Of a stretch of DNA of 64,000 nt, positions 35,338 through 44,987 are shown piece by piece. The position numbers and the translations under genes were made by a program. The notes beneath the pieces were generated by a model. The model was given only the letters and a program-made list of their open reading frames with translations, did no database searches and was not told the origin of the DNA. Each line of letters starts with the position of its first letter. The stretch's first letter is position 1. The DNA is from Caulobacter sp. SLTY (GTDB taxonomy: Bacteria; Pseudomonadota; Alphaproteobacteria; Caulobacterales; Caulobacteraceae), in NCBI RefSeq assembly GCF_009905535.1, contig NZ_JAAALA010000010.1:62001-126000 (forward strand), written 5' to 3'.

Positions 35338-36101
35338 GACGGATCATCGAGCTGATCGCACCCCTGGCGCTGGTCGCCGTGCTGCTGGCCGGCTGGGAGA
35401 TCGCCTGCCGCGTGATGGAGGTTCCGGTCTACCTGCTGCCGGCCCCCAGCGCCGTCTGGACCAGCCTGATCGCCGACTGGGCGGCCCTGGCCCATGCCGC
35501 CTGGACCACCCTGTCGATGGCCCTCAACGCCCTGGCCATCGCCAGCCTCTGCGCTTGCGCACTGGCCTTGGTGGGGGGGCTCAGCCCCTTTGTCGAGAAG
35601 GCCATCCAGCCGGTGGCGGTGACCATCCAGGTGACCCCGGTGATCGCCATCGCCCCACTGGTGATGATCTGGACAGGGCTGGACCATCCCGAGCGGGCGA
35701 TCATCGTGCTGGCCACCATTGTCGCCTTCTTCCCCATCTATTCGGGCGCGGCCACCGGCCTGCGGGCCGCCGACCCGGACCTGCAACGCCTGTTCGCCCT
35801 CTATGGCGCCTCCCGCTGGCAGACCCTGACCCGCCTGCGCCTGCCCTCCGCCGTCCCGGCCCTGGTCGAAGGGCACAAGGTGGCCACGGCCCTGGCGGTG
35901 ATCGGGGCCGTGGTGGCCGAGTTCGTCGCCGGATCCGGTGGGGCCCAGGGCCTGGCCTGGCGGATAATCGAGTCGGCCAACCGCCTGCAGACCGCACGGG
36001 TGTTTGCCGCCCTGGTCACCCTGGCGGTCATGGCGGCGCTGCTCTACGCGCTGGTCGATATCCTGGAGCGCAGAATCCTGGCCTGGTGGCGCGGCCGTTA
36101 G
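35334..36101 (+). CDS. ABC importer permease (BPD type)
   Basis: The 255-residue protein has about six membrane helices and the EAA coupling loop region (FALYGASRWQTLTRLRLPSAVPALVEG, about 160-186). It overlaps the ATPase by 4 bp (ATGA). It belongs to the SsuC/TauC/ThiX group and completes a binding protein-ATPase-permease importer. Confidence 0.94.
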   Translation: MRRIIELIAPLALVAVLLAGWEIACRVMEVPVYLLPAPSAVWTSLIADWAALAHAAWTTLSMALNALAIASLCACALALVGGLSPFVEKAIQPVAVTIQVTPVIAIAPLVMIWTGLDHPERAIIVLATIVAFFPIYSGAATGLRAADPDLQRLFALYGASRWQTLTRLRLPSAVPALVEGHKVATALAVIGAVVAEFVAGSGGAQGLAWRIIESANRLQTARVFAALVTLAVMAALLYALVDILERRILAWWRGR

Positions 36102-36159
36102 CGCCACCTTAAGGCGCCAAGCGCAAACTCCGATTGAATCAACTGCCGGTTTTGGGGCG

Positions 36160-36831
36160 ATGCGGTCGGGTCTGTTGCTGTTGTTCCTCGCGCTTCCGAG
36201 CGTCGCCCTGGCGGCGGAGGATCGCTATGGCCCCACCCGCCGGGCTGATCCCGTCCTCAATACCAGCCAATCCGTCGCCGCCTCGCCGCGCGAGACCTCC
36301 GGCTACACCGGCCAGATGCTGAACTGGTCGAACAAGCCCGCAGCCCCGGCGGCGCAGCCCGCTCGCCAGCAGGCGATGGCCACTCCCGCGCCCCAGGCGC
36401 CCGTCCAGAGCCGCCTGCCGACGGGACTGTATGACGGCCCCGCGCCACAGACTGCGCCGGCCGCCGCGCCACGGACCGCGCCGACCCCCGCGCCTCAGGC
36501 TCCGGCCCCGCAACCGATCACCCAGGCCCCGCCCGCCTGGCATGTCCCTCAGTCGGCCGCCGCCCTGCCGGCGCCGCCCAGCCCCGCGCCGATCGCCAGC
36601 CCGGCCATGGCCGGTTCCGCCTACAGCGCGCCGCGCGCCTATTCGGTGGTGCGCGAGTACGGCGGCACGCCCGATCGTATTGCCCCGCCCCCGCCCCAGA
36701 GCGCCTTCACCGGCCGTGAGGTGACGCTCGACCCCGGCCTGCTCTCCGAACCCCGCGAGGATCGGCGGGACGAGGACGAGGAGGAAGACATCGAACAACC
36801 CCGCAAGCCGGCCGCCAAGGATCGCAAATGA
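36160..36831 (+). CDS. secreted Pro/Ala-rich protein, unknown
   Basis: The 223-residue product has a signal peptide (MRSGLLLLFLALPSVALA). Residues about 60-170 are low-complexity Pro/Ala/Gln, probably an unstructured wall-spanning region, and the C terminus is strongly charged (EDRRDEDEEEDIEQPRK). No domain recognised. It overlaps the DUF2336 gene by 4 bp (ATGA), so the two are probably translated together. Confidence 0.7.
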   Translation: MRSGLLLLFLALPSVALAAEDRYGPTRRADPVLNTSQSVAASPRETSGYTGQMLNWSNKPAAPAAQPARQQAMATPAPQAPVQSRLPTGLYDGPAPQTAPAAAPRTAPTPAPQAPAPQPITQAPPAWHVPQSAAALPAPPSPAPIASPAMAGSAYSAPRAYSVVREYGGTPDRIAPPPPQSAFTGREVTLDPGLLSEPREDRRDEDEEEDIEQPRKPAAKDRK

Positions 36832-37928
36832 GCGCCGAACCCAACCGCCTGCGCGAACTGATCGACCTCGCCCACGAGGGCTCCAGCGAGCGCCGCCGCG
36901 ACCTGCTGCGCGGCCTGACCGACGCCTTCTTCGCCCGCAGCGAGCACCCCGAAGCCGAGATGGCCCTGTTCGACCAGGTGCTGACCCAACTGGCCGGCGA
37001 GATGGAGGAGGCGGTTCGTATCGAGCTGTCCGGCCGCATCTCGGGGAGGGCCGACGCCCCCAGCGGCCTGTTGCGTCGTCTGGCGCATGACGAGATTTCC
37101 GTGGCTCGGCCGGTTCTGGCCGCCGCCCGCGGCCTGACCGAACGCGACCTGATCGACGTCGCCCGCTCGCGCGGCCAGGGCCACCTGCAGGTCATCTCCC
37201 AGCGTCCGCGCCTGTCCGCCGCCGTCTCCGAGGTGATCGTCGAGCGCGGGGACGAGGAAACCCTCAGCGTCCTGATCGCCAACGACACCGCCGACATCTC
37301 CCGCGAGGCCCACGAGCGCCTGGTCGACAAGGCCGCCGACAGTCCGCGCCTGCAGGAGGGCCTGGTCAACCGCAAGGCCCTGCCCGTCGATCTGCTCAAC
37401 GAGATCTACTTCGTCGCCGAGGCCAAGATTCGCGAAAAGATCCTGGCCCGCAACGCCGAGATCGACCCGGCCACCCTCGAGGCGGCCCTCGAACGCGGCC
37501 GCAAGAAGCTGGCCACCGAGGACGGCGCCCTGCCGGCCGACTATGCCCAGGCCGAAAGCGAAGTGGCGGGGATGGCGGCGCGGGGCGAGCTCGGCCCCCG
37601 CACCCTGGCCGCCCTGCTGCGCGGACGCCAGTCGACCCGCTTCCTGGTCGCTCTGTCACAGCTGGCCAAGGTCGATTTCCACACCGCCCGGCGCATCGTC
37701 GAGCGGCGCGAGCTGGACGCCCTGTCGATCATCTGCAAGGCGGCCGGCTTCGAGCCCAGCCTGTTCCTGACCTTCGCGGTGCTGATCCTCGACAGCGAAG
37801 CCGACGCGATGATGCGTGCCCGCCAGTATGGCCAGCTCTACAACGAACTCCCCCTCGAGGTGGCCCAACGCACCCTGCGTTTCTGGCAGCTTCGCCGTCG
37901 GACAGGGGATGTGGCGGTCGCGGCCTGA
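36828..37928 (+). CDS. DUF2336 domain protein
   Basis: The 366-residue protein is all helical, HEAT-like: RRRDLLRGLTDAFFARSEHPEAEMALFDQVL near 22-52, then EISVARPVLAAARGLTERDLID and HLQVISQRPRLSAAVSEVI, a DUF2336 pattern of alphaproteobacteria. No signal or membrane segment. DUF2336 function is unknown. It is coupled to the Pro-rich secreted protein upstream, an odd pairing of a cytosolic and an exported product. Confidence 0.88.
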   Translation: MSAEPNRLRELIDLAHEGSSERRRDLLRGLTDAFFARSEHPEAEMALFDQVLTQLAGEMEEAVRIELSGRISGRADAPSGLLRRLAHDEISVARPVLAAARGLTERDLIDVARSRGQGHLQVISQRPRLSAAVSEVIVERGDEETLSVLIANDTADISREAHERLVDKAADSPRLQEGLVNRKALPVDLLNEIYFVAEAKIREKILARNAEIDPATLEAALERGRKKLATEDGALPADYAQAESEVAGMAARGELGPRTLAALLRGRQSTRFLVALSQLAKVDFHTARRIVERRELDALSIICKAAGFEPSLFLTFAVLILDSEADAMMRARQYGQLYNELPLEVAQRTLRFWQLRRRTGDVAVAA

Positions 37929-37937
37929 ACCTAAGGC

Positions 37938-38585
37938 TCAGGGCAGTTTCGACGCCGCCTTCGGGAAGTCCAGCACCACCAGACGACCGCGTGTCGGCTT
38001 GCCGTCCGCGTCCAGGGGCTCGGCCTGGAACTGGCGGAGGGTCCATTTCGCCGGCCCGTCGTACGCCCGCCGCTTGCCCGGCTCGGCGCAGGGCGACAGC
38101 CGCCCCGTTTCGGTGATCCGGCAGATCAGGGTCATGGTCTCGACATCGCCGACGGCCTTGCTCGGTCGGACCCGGCCCTGCCAGCGCAGCTTGTCGCGCG
38201 GCGCCAGGTCATAGGGGCCGTTGTCGGCCAGGAACCGCCCCGGCGGCGTCCAGACCACCGGAATGCGGACCACGCGGCCGGTGACCGGCAGGCCGTCCGG
38301 CCCGATAGGCTTCATTTGGTAAAGCTTGGCCAGTTCCAGGGTCGGCTTGGCGAAACCGGCATTGGCGGGGCTCTCCGACACCACCTTGCAGCCGTCCAGC
38401 GCGCCGGTCGAACTGGCCCGGCACTCGATGACCACGCGCCCGGCCAAGGCCCGTTCCAGCGCCTTGGTCGGATAGGCGTCGATCATCTGGTCGGCGGTCG
38501 GCCTGGCCGTCCACTCGGGCTTGCCAAAATCCGGCGCGGGCGCGGCGGCGGGCGCCATCAACAGGGCAAACAGCAGGGAAAACAT
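37938..38585 (-). CDS. TonB C-terminal-like secreted protein
   Basis: The 215-residue protein has a signal peptide (FSLLFALLMAPAAAPAP) and a TonB-CTD-like domain (about 40-115: YPTKALERALAGRVVIECRASSTGALDGCKVVSESP). A second, weaker copy follows (MTLICRITETGRLSPCAEPG). Unlike TonB it has no N-terminal anchor with Pro-rich spacer, so it is probably a free periplasmic protein. Its role is unknown. Confidence 0.82.
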   Translation of the reverse strand: MFSLLFALLMAPAAAPAPDFGKPEWTARPTADQMIDAYPTKALERALAGRVVIECRASSTGALDGCKVVSESPANAGFAKPTLELAKLYQMKPIGPDGLPVTGRVVRIPVVWTPPGRFLADNGPYDLAPRDKLRWQGRVRPSKAVGDVETMTLICRITETGRLSPCAEPGKRRAYDGPAKWTLRQFQAEPLDADGKPTRGRLVVLDFPKAASKLP

Positions 38586-38591
38586 GATCCC

Positions 38592-39926
38592 CTAGCTTTC
38601 GGCCCGTTCCCGAATCCGTTCAAGCCCCTGCGCCGCAAGGTCGCTCAACGACCGCAGCCCCTGTTCGGCGAAGACCTCCAGCGCCGCGTCATAAGCCAGC
38701 GCCGCGCCTTCCAGCCGGTTCGCGCCCCGGCCGGTGATCTCTACCCGCAGCTCATAGAGCCGCGCCAGGCCCAGTTGGCGCATGGCCCAGGCGGTTGGAT
38801 CGCCGGCGCCTTGGGCGGTCAGTTCGGTCCGCAGGGCAGCCTCCGCGGCGTCTAGGACGGCCAGGTCTCCGGTCAGCTCCGCCAGCCGGCCCAGGCAGTT
38901 GGCCCGGCCGGCCGCCACCGCCGCCTGCAGCGACAGGGCCGTCTGGTTGCGCAGGCCGAAATGGGCGCGGTCGTAGCAGCGCAGCGCCTGTTCGAAAGCG
39001 CGCGGCGTATCGGTGGCCTCGCCCAGCACCTGGAGCGCCAGGCCCAGTTGCGCCTGGGTGCGGGTCCAGTCGAGCGGGCTGTGGTCGCGGGGCAGGGCCT
39101 CGACCGCGTCGGTCAGCAACTGCACCGCGTCGGCCGCTGCACCGGCATCACCCGTCAGCTCGGCCAGCAGGGCGCTGGCGGCGCCGGCCTGGGCGTCCAG
39201 CCGGGCGGCCATCAGCGGCTCGTACTCCGCATCGACATGGCCGCGGGCCAGGCTGAGTTCGCGCAGGGCGCAATCGATCAGCGGCTGGTCCTTCAACCGC
39301 GCGCCGCAGCCGGCCAGGATATCGGCCAGCACTCCCCGCTGCTCTGCGGCGGCCAGGCGCAGGGACGCGCTGCCTTTGCCGGCGCGGTCCAGCCGTCGCA
39401 GCGGCGCCTCGAACCGGGCGGCCGCCGACAGGGCGTCCTCCATCGTCCCACCGGCCAGCGCTCGGCGCCCGGCCAGCCCCGCCAGCCCGCACAGGGCCAG
39501 AGCCCCAGCGGGACCGGGATCGCTCGCCACCGGCGTCAGGGTCGCGGCCACAGCGGCCTCCAGCCCCTCATCCCCGAACAGCTCAGCCCCCAGCAGGGCG
39601 CAGAACGCCTGTTCAACCCGCGCCCGGGCGAGGCCGGACGGCCGGCGCGTGGCCTCGAATTTCGTGGCGGCGCTCTGGGCGCAGGCCGCGGCCTTGCGCA
39701 AGGCCACCGCATCGCCCGAACGCCGGGCGACCTCGCGCCAGACCAGGGCGGCTTCCAGCTGGCGGGCGGCGGGGTCCCTGGCGCTGATGCGGCCGGCGGC
39801 CACATCGGCGGCCTTGGCTTCCGCCTTCAGCAGCCGCAGGTCCAACAGGTCGAGCAGGGCGGCGTCGCCCCCGGTCATCCCATCGCGTGGGACGGCCTTG
39901 CCCAGTTCCCGACCGAAATCGAACAT
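38592..39926 (-). CDS. TPR-like repeat protein
   Basis: The chosen ATG at 39926 has GGAG nine bases upstream and gives 444 residues starting MFDFGRELGKAV. The protein is Ala/Leu-rich and helical, with degenerate TPR units (AFEQALRCYDRAHFGLRN, ALSLQAAVAAGRANCLGRLAELTGDLAVLDAAEAALR, LARLYELRVEITG). No signal is visible, so it is probably cytosolic. Function unknown; likely a protein-binding scaffold. Confidence 0.75.
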   Translation of the reverse strand: MFDFGRELGKAVPRDGMTGGDAALLDLLDLRLLKAEAKAADVAAGRISARDPAARQLEAALVWREVARRSGDAVALRKAAACAQSAATKFEATRRPSGLARARVEQAFCALLGAELFGDEGLEAAVAATLTPVASDPGPAGALALCGLAGLAGRRALAGGTMEDALSAAARFEAPLRRLDRAGKGSASLRLAAAEQRGVLADILAGCGARLKDQPLIDCALRELSLARGHVDAEYEPLMAARLDAQAGAASALLAELTGDAGAAADAVQLLTDAVEALPRDHSPLDWTRTQAQLGLALQVLGEATDTPRAFEQALRCYDRAHFGLRNQTALSLQAAVAAGRANCLGRLAELTGDLAVLDAAEAALRTELTAQGAGDPTAWAMRQLGLARLYELRVEITGRGANRLEGAALAYDAALEVFAEQGLRSLSDLAAQGLERIRERAES

Positions 39927-40053
39927 GCCCAGACGCTCCGACGTTTCGTCCCGCTCCGGCACAGTCCGGTGGGTCTCACGTCGGTTCAGAGCAAACCCCG
40001 AACCGCAGGCGTTTACAACTCGTTAACCATGTTTTCTGACCTTGATCCCCAAC

Positions 40054-42339
40054 TCAGTAGGGGATGGGCTCGCTTGGGGCCGGCGGCGCGGTCGCTCCGG
40101 GCGGCGCCTGGCCGGGCGGGGGCTCGATCACCGGGTCCGGCTCCCGCGTCAGGATTTCCAGCTCTCCGGCCTGACGGCTGAAATCGCTCGCCAGCCCCTC
40201 ATAGAACCCGTTTCGCGGATCGGGCTCGGTCTGCGGCTCCGGATCGGGCAGCAGCCAGTCGAAGTCCCGCGCCGGCAGGCCCTGGTGCGCCGCCACCATA
40301 TATTGCCGCCAGATGGTGGAGGGCATGCCGCCGCCGGCGACCCGCTCCATCGGCGTATCATCGTCATTTCCGACCCAGACGCCGGTCACGATGTCGGGGG
40401 TGAAGCCGATGAACCAGGCGTCGCGATAGTTCTGGCTGGTGCCGGTCTTGCCCGCCGCTGGTCGGCCGAACGAGGCCCGCGTGCCGGTGCCCTTCTCGAC
40501 CACGCCTTTGAGCATCTTCACCATCATGCTGGCGTACTGGATGTCGTAGACGGGCGTGGCCTGGCGCTCCGCCCGCGAATAGATCGGCTGGCCGTCCTGG
40601 GTGGCGATACTCTCGATGATGTAGGGCCGCACCCGCTGGCCCGCCTGCTGGAACACCTGGAAAGCGCTGGTCAGCTCCAGCAGGTTGACCTCATAGCTGC
40701 CCAGGGTCACCGACAGATCGGGCCGTCCCGGAATGGTGGTGAAGCCGAACCGGCGGCTGATCTCGCCGATTGCCGGGCTGCCCACCTCTTCGCCAACCTT
40801 CACCGCCACGGTGTTGATCGACCGGGCCAGGGCGGTCTCGATGGTCACCGGCCCGGCATAGCCGCCGCCATAGTTGGCCGGCTCCCAGTCGCCGAACTTC
40901 ACGGGCCCGTCGATGCGGATATCCTTGGGCAACAGGCCGGTCTCCAGCGCCGCCGCATAAACGAAGGGTTTGAAGGTCGAGCCCGGCTGGCGCTTGGCCT
41001 GGACGGTCCGGTTGAACGGGGCGACGTCGAAATTGGTGCCCCCCACCATGGCCCGGATCGCCCCGTCGCTGCTCATCGACAGCAGCGCCGCCTGGCTGGC
41101 CTTGGCCTTGACCCCGTCGGTGGCCAGCACCTTGCGCACCGTCTCGGCGCCCACCTTCTGCAGCTTGCTGTCGATGGTCAGCCGCACGGTCAGATCCGGC
41201 GCATTGGCCCCGGCGATCTTGACCGCCTCGGTGGTGGCGTAGTCGAGGATGTAGCCGATATCCCCCTCTTCCTGCAGCGCCTTGGCCGACAGGGTGGGGG
41301 GGCTGTCGATGGCCGCCAGTTCCTGCTCGCGGGTGATCCAGCCCTCGCGCCGCATGCGGTCCAGCACCAGGTGGCTGCGCTCCAGCGCCGCGCCCATGTT
41401 CTTGTTCAGCGCCAGCCGCGAGGGCGCCTTGGGCAAGGACGCCAGCAGCGCCGCTTCGGCGATGTTCAGCTCCGCCGCCGGCTTGCCGAAATAACTGCGG
41501 CTCGCCCCATCGATGCCGAAGGTGTTGGCCCCGAAATAGATGCGGTTGAGATAGAGCTCGAGGATCTCGTCGCGGCTCAGCACCTTGTACAGCCGCCGCG
41601 CCATCACCGCCTCGTGCAGCTTGCGCTTTATGGTCTGCTCAGGCGTGAGGAACAGCCCCTTGGCCAGCTGCTGGGTGATGGTCGAGCCGCCCTGCACCGT
41701 CCGTCCGGCCCGCCAGTTGATCCAGGCGGCCCGGCTGATGCCATAGAAGTCCAGCGCGCCGTGCTTGTAGAACCGGCGATCCTCGGCCGCCAGGAAGGCC
41801 TGGGTCACATGCCTGGGCAGCTTGTCGAGGGTGATGCGTTCGCCGTAGCGCGGCCCGCGCGTGGCGATCAGCTCACCCTCGCGATCGAGGAACCGGATTC
41901 CCGGCGCCCGGTTGACCGCGAACAGGGCCGCCCGCTCGGGCAGCGGCGGCACGTCGGTCAGGTATTTCTGCCAGATATAGACACCGCCCGCGACCGCCGC
42001 CCCGGTCCCGATGACGAATAGCACCAGCAGGGTGATCCACAGCCACTTCAGCCGCCCCAGCCCCGCGCGGAACCCGTCCCAGTCGAAGCGCTTGCGCTCG
42101 CCGCGCTCGACGGTGGCCTTGGGCGGCTTCTCCTTGCGAACCTTGGGCGGCTTCGGCTCCCGGACCTTGGGCGGCTTCGGCTCCCGGACCTTGGGCTCCC
42201 GGACCTTCTTCTCCTTAACCGGCCGCTCACGGCGCGGCGGCGGCTCGTCCTGTTCCGGCGCGGAATCCTCCTCCGCCGGCTGGGAGTCCGGGAACTTGAA
42301 GGGTTCGAGGGACCAGTCGTTGTTGTCGGAATTGGACAC
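40054..42339 (-). CDS. mrcA: class A penicillin-binding protein (PBP1A type)
   Basis: The 761-residue bifunctional enzyme has a long basic cytoplasmic tail (about 1-90) with repeats of REPKPPKV, a membrane helix (about 97-120), a glycosyltransferase GT51 domain (about 150-320: AAEDRRFYKHGALD, GGSTITQQLAKGLFL), and a transpeptidase with SxxK in GSTFKPF, SxN in ARSINT and KTGTSQNYRDAWF. It polymerises and crosslinks peptidoglycan at the inner membrane. The C terminus is Pro-rich. It is divergent from YcgN. Confidence 0.95.
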   Translation of the reverse strand: MSNSDNNDWSLEPFKFPDSQPAEEDSAPEQDEPPPRRERPVKEKKVREPKVREPKPPKVREPKPPKVRKEKPPKATVERGERKRFDWDGFRAGLGRLKWLWITLLVLFVIGTGAAVAGGVYIWQKYLTDVPPLPERAALFAVNRAPGIRFLDREGELIATRGPRYGERITLDKLPRHVTQAFLAAEDRRFYKHGALDFYGISRAAWINWRAGRTVQGGSTITQQLAKGLFLTPEQTIKRKLHEAVMARRLYKVLSRDEILELYLNRIYFGANTFGIDGASRSYFGKPAAELNIAEAALLASLPKAPSRLALNKNMGAALERSHLVLDRMRREGWITREQELAAIDSPPTLSAKALQEEGDIGYILDYATTEAVKIAGANAPDLTVRLTIDSKLQKVGAETVRKVLATDGVKAKASQAALLSMSSDGAIRAMVGGTNFDVAPFNRTVQAKRQPGSTFKPFVYAAALETGLLPKDIRIDGPVKFGDWEPANYGGGYAGPVTIETALARSINTVAVKVGEEVGSPAIGEISRRFGFTTIPGRPDLSVTLGSYEVNLLELTSAFQVFQQAGQRVRPYIIESIATQDGQPIYSRAERQATPVYDIQYASMMVKMLKGVVEKGTGTRASFGRPAAGKTGTSQNYRDAWFIGFTPDIVTGVWVGNDDDTPMERVAGGGMPSTIWRQYMVAAHQGLPARDFDWLLPDPEPQTEPDPRNGFYEGLASDFSRQAGELEILTREPDPVIEPPPGQAPPGATAPPAPSEPIPY
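42141..42203 (-). repeat. 24-bp tandem repeat in the PBP1A gene
   Basis: Two identical 24-bp units (42141-42164 and 42165-42188) and a 15-bp partial third encode the repeated REPKPPKV segment of the cytoplasmic tail. In-frame copy number changes here would alter tail length but not the enzyme. Confidence 0.85.
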
Positions 42340-42451
42340 GGGCGCGGGATACCTGAGCGAATTTCGAGCCTGAGCGGTAGACCAGTCCTGCCACCCCCCC
42401 GACGCCTGAGTGTATCCACCCGGCGCCGGAAAGGTCTATGACGCAAGGACC

Positions 42452-42931
42452 ATGCCGCGCAAACCCTTCTGGGAACACAAGAGCCTCCGCCAGATGACCG
42501 TGGCGGAATGGGAGAGCCTATGCGACGGCTGTGGTCTGTGCTGCCTGGTTCGCTTCGAGGATGAAGACTCTGGCGAGGTGATCCCGACCCGCGTGCATTG
42601 CCGCCTGTTTGACCCCGACCGCTGCACCTGCGTCGACTACGCCAACCGCCGCGCCCACGTCCCCGACTGCGTCAAGCTCACCCCGCACAATATCGACGAC
42701 CTGCCCTGGATGCCGCCCAGCTGCGCCTATCGCCGCCTGAACGAGGGCAAGACCCTCCCCGAATGGCACCCCCTGATCACCGGCGATCCGGAAAGCGTCC
42801 ACCGCGCCGGCGTGTCGGTGCGCGGCCAGACGATCAACGAGGACACGCTGGCCGACCCGGAGGATGCGCTGGAATTCGCAGCCTGGGATCTGACCGAAGA
42901 CAGAGGCGACGAGCCCTACGATCCCGATTGA
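42452..42931 (+). CDS. YcgN family cysteine cluster protein (UPF0260)
   Basis: The ATG at 42452 follows AAGGA. The 159-residue product contains the YcgN pattern: WESLCDGCGLCCLVRFED, CRLFDPDRCTCVDYANR and CVKLTP, with the ten or so cysteines that suggest metal or FeS binding. The C terminus ends in an acidic stretch. Function not established. Confidence 0.92.
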   Translation: MPRKPFWEHKSLRQMTVAEWESLCDGCGLCCLVRFEDEDSGEVIPTRVHCRLFDPDRCTCVDYANRRAHVPDCVKLTPHNIDDLPWMPPSCAYRRLNEGKTLPEWHPLITGDPESVHRAGVSVRGQTINEDTLADPEDALEFAAWDLTEDRGDEPYDPD

Positions 42932-42998
42932 CCGCTATCGCGGAGCCAGTGACGGATCGCCGACCTGTGTTATCCTGACCCCTTGGCAGGAGTTAGCG

Positions 42999-43730
42999 AT
43001 GTCGCTGGCACAAGGTCGTCTGCAGTTTCCGGCGCTGGCTTTGGCGATCTCGCTCACCGCCTTCGCCGGTTTCGCCCTGACCTATCTTGGGCCGCTCGCC
43101 GCAGGGGCCTATCCGGCCGTGTCCTGGGCGGTCCACGCCCACGGCGTCATCTATCTCGCATGGTGCCTGCTGCTGCCGGTCCAGGCCGCCCTCGCGACCC
43201 GCCTTTTCCGTGTTCATCGCGCGCTGGGCCTCAGCAGCATCCTGCTGGTCGCCGCAATGGCCTTCACCGGCTTTCTGGTGATCGGCGTGCGAGTGCAGGC
43301 GGCCATGCAGGGGTCTGGCCCACCCTTCTGGAAGGCCTTCGGGCTGCCGATTGCCGCCGGGCTGGTCGTCTTCCTCGGGCTCTACGTCGCCGCCCTGTTA
43401 CTCAGGTCGCGGCCGGACTGGCACAAGCGCCTGATGATCTCGGCGGCCGCGACGGTGATCGCGGCGGCGACCTGGCGGCTGTGGGTGGGCGCCTTCGGAT
43501 TCCATGACTGGGCCATGCCGGCCGCCCTGGCCACCACGAAGCTGTTCATCATCGCAGGCGCCGTCTGGGACTTCGCTGCCCGCCGCTCTGTCCACCCCGC
43601 CTGGTGGGTCGGGCTCGGGGTGTCGGTAGCGCTCGAGGGGGGGAGCCTGGTGATCGTCGGCACCCCGCTGGAGGCGCCCGTGGCGGGAGCGATCGCCAGC
43701 TTCGCGGATGTCTTCGGCTCGCTCTACTAG
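42999..43730 (+). CDS. polytopic membrane protein, unknown
   Basis: The 243-residue product starts behind GGCAGGAG and has about six or seven membrane helices (ALALAISLTAFAGFALTYL, AVHAHGVIYLAWCLLLPVQAALA, GLSSILLVAAMAFTGFLVIGV). Conserved-looking histidines lie at the membrane edge (WAVHAHG, FRVHRALG, DWHKR), which could suit a haem or quinone protein. No family named. It converges on the ECF sigma gene with 12 bp between. Confidence 0.75.
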   Translation: MSLAQGRLQFPALALAISLTAFAGFALTYLGPLAAGAYPAVSWAVHAHGVIYLAWCLLLPVQAALATRLFRVHRALGLSSILLVAAMAFTGFLVIGVRVQAAMQGSGPPFWKAFGLPIAAGLVVFLGLYVAALLLRSRPDWHKRLMISAAATVIAAATWRLWVGAFGFHDWAMPAALATTKLFIIAGAVWDFAARRSVHPAWWVGLGVSVALEGGSLVIVGTPLEAPVAGAIASFADVFGSLY

Positions 43731-43742
43731 ACTTCCGTCCCG

Positions 43743-44987
43743 TCATCCGGAAACGGGCGGCGCGCCTCTTTGCAGAAGGTAGGCCCGCACAGCCGGATCG
43801 GCCGCCAGACCGGCGGCGTGGGTGAATGCCCGCCGCGCCTCTTCTCGCTGGCCCGACGCCGCCAAAGCATGCGCTCGTGTCGCCCAGTAGGGCTGGTAGT
43901 CGCCCACCTGGGCCCCGAAGGCCAGCTGGTCGAGCGCCGCCAGTGCGCGGCGCGCCTCGCCTGCCTGAACCATGGCGGCGGCCCTCGCCACCAACACCCC
44001 GACCGTCGGTGAGCGGCTGGCGAGCAGGTCGTAGAGCATGGAGAGGGCCTGATGGTTCAGAACTCCGGTCACCGCCCGCTGGCTGTGCACCGACTGGATC
44101 GCCGCCTCGCACTGATATCGGCCATAGACCCCCGCCCGCGAGGCCTCGACCAGCAGGCCCTCGGCCCTGACGATCTGGTCACGCGACCACAGCCGTGCGT
44201 CCTGTCGGTCGAGCGGGATGAACCGGCCCTCCACGTCGCGCCGGGCCGGGCGTCGCGCCTCGCAATGGAGCATCAGCGCCAGCAGCCCCTTGGTCTCAGC
44301 CTCTTGAGGCATCAGCTGAACCAGCAGCTCGGCCAGGAAGATGGCCTCGCCGGTCAGCCCCGCCCCCTGTGCATCGGCCCCATGCATGTCGTCCCAACCG
44401 ACGCCGAACGCCGCATAGATCGCGCCCAGCACCGCCTCCAGCCGGTCAGGCAGGTCCGACCGGTCCGGCGTCTCGAACGGCAGGCCGGCCAGCCGGATCT
44501 TGGCTTTCGCGCGCGACAGTCGCTGACCCATGGCCGCCGGCGCGCTCAGAAAGGCGCCGCCGATCCGCTCGGCGCTCAGCCCCATCACGGTCTGCAGCAT
44601 GAGGGGGGTGCGGATCGCCGGATCTATCGCCGGGTGGGCGCAGACGAACAGCAGCTTCAGCCGCTCGTCGGGCAGGGCGTCGTCTCCGGCGGCGGCCGCC
44701 GCGGCGGCCTGATAGCGCCGCTCGATCTCCCGCGCCGCTCCGTCCCTCACGCCCGCATGGCGGCGCATGTTCAGGATGTTGCGCCGCGCCGCCGTCAGCA
44801 GCCAGGCGTCCGGGTTGTCCGGTACGCCCTTCACCGGCCAGACCCGCAAGGCCGAGGCGAAGGCCTCCGACAGGGCGTCCTCCGCCGCCGCGATATCCTT
44901 CGCACCGGCAGCCAGATAGGCCAGCAGCCGGCCGAAGGAGGTGCGGGCCGCCCTTTCAGCGGCCTCGCTGGCGGCGGTCAGGCTCAA
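43743..44987 (-). CDS. ECF sigma factor with C-terminal extension (ECF42-like)
   Basis: The 414-residue protein has sigma region 2 (about 16-75: LLAYLAAGAKDIAAAEDALSEAFASAL, NPDAWLLTAARRN), region 4 (about 105-165: PDERLKLLFVCAHPAIDP, MGLSAERIGGAFLSAPAAMGQRLSRAK), and a long helical/TPR extension to the end. This architecture and the neighbouring DGPF gene mark the ECF42 group. No anti-sigma factor is seen; the C-terminal extension probably controls activity. It overlaps the DGPF gene by 4 bp. Confidence 0.92.
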   Translation of the reverse strand: MSLTAASEAAERAARTSFGRLLAYLAAGAKDIAAAEDALSEAFASALRVWPVKGVPDNPDAWLLTAARRNILNMRRHAGVRDGAAREIERRYQAAAAAAAGDDALPDERLKLLFVCAHPAIDPAIRTPLMLQTVMGLSAERIGGAFLSAPAAMGQRLSRAKAKIRLAGLPFETPDRSDLPDRLEAVLGAIYAAFGVGWDDMHGADAQGAGLTGEAIFLAELLVQLMPQEAETKGLLALMLHCEARRPARRDVEGRFIPLDRQDARLWSRDQIVRAEGLLVEASRAGVYGRYQCEAAIQSVHSQRAVTGVLNHQALSMLYDLLASRSPTVGVLVARAAAMVQAGEARRALAALDQLAFGAQVGDYQPYWATRAHALAASGQREEARRAFTHAAGLAADPAVRAYLLQRGAPPVSG

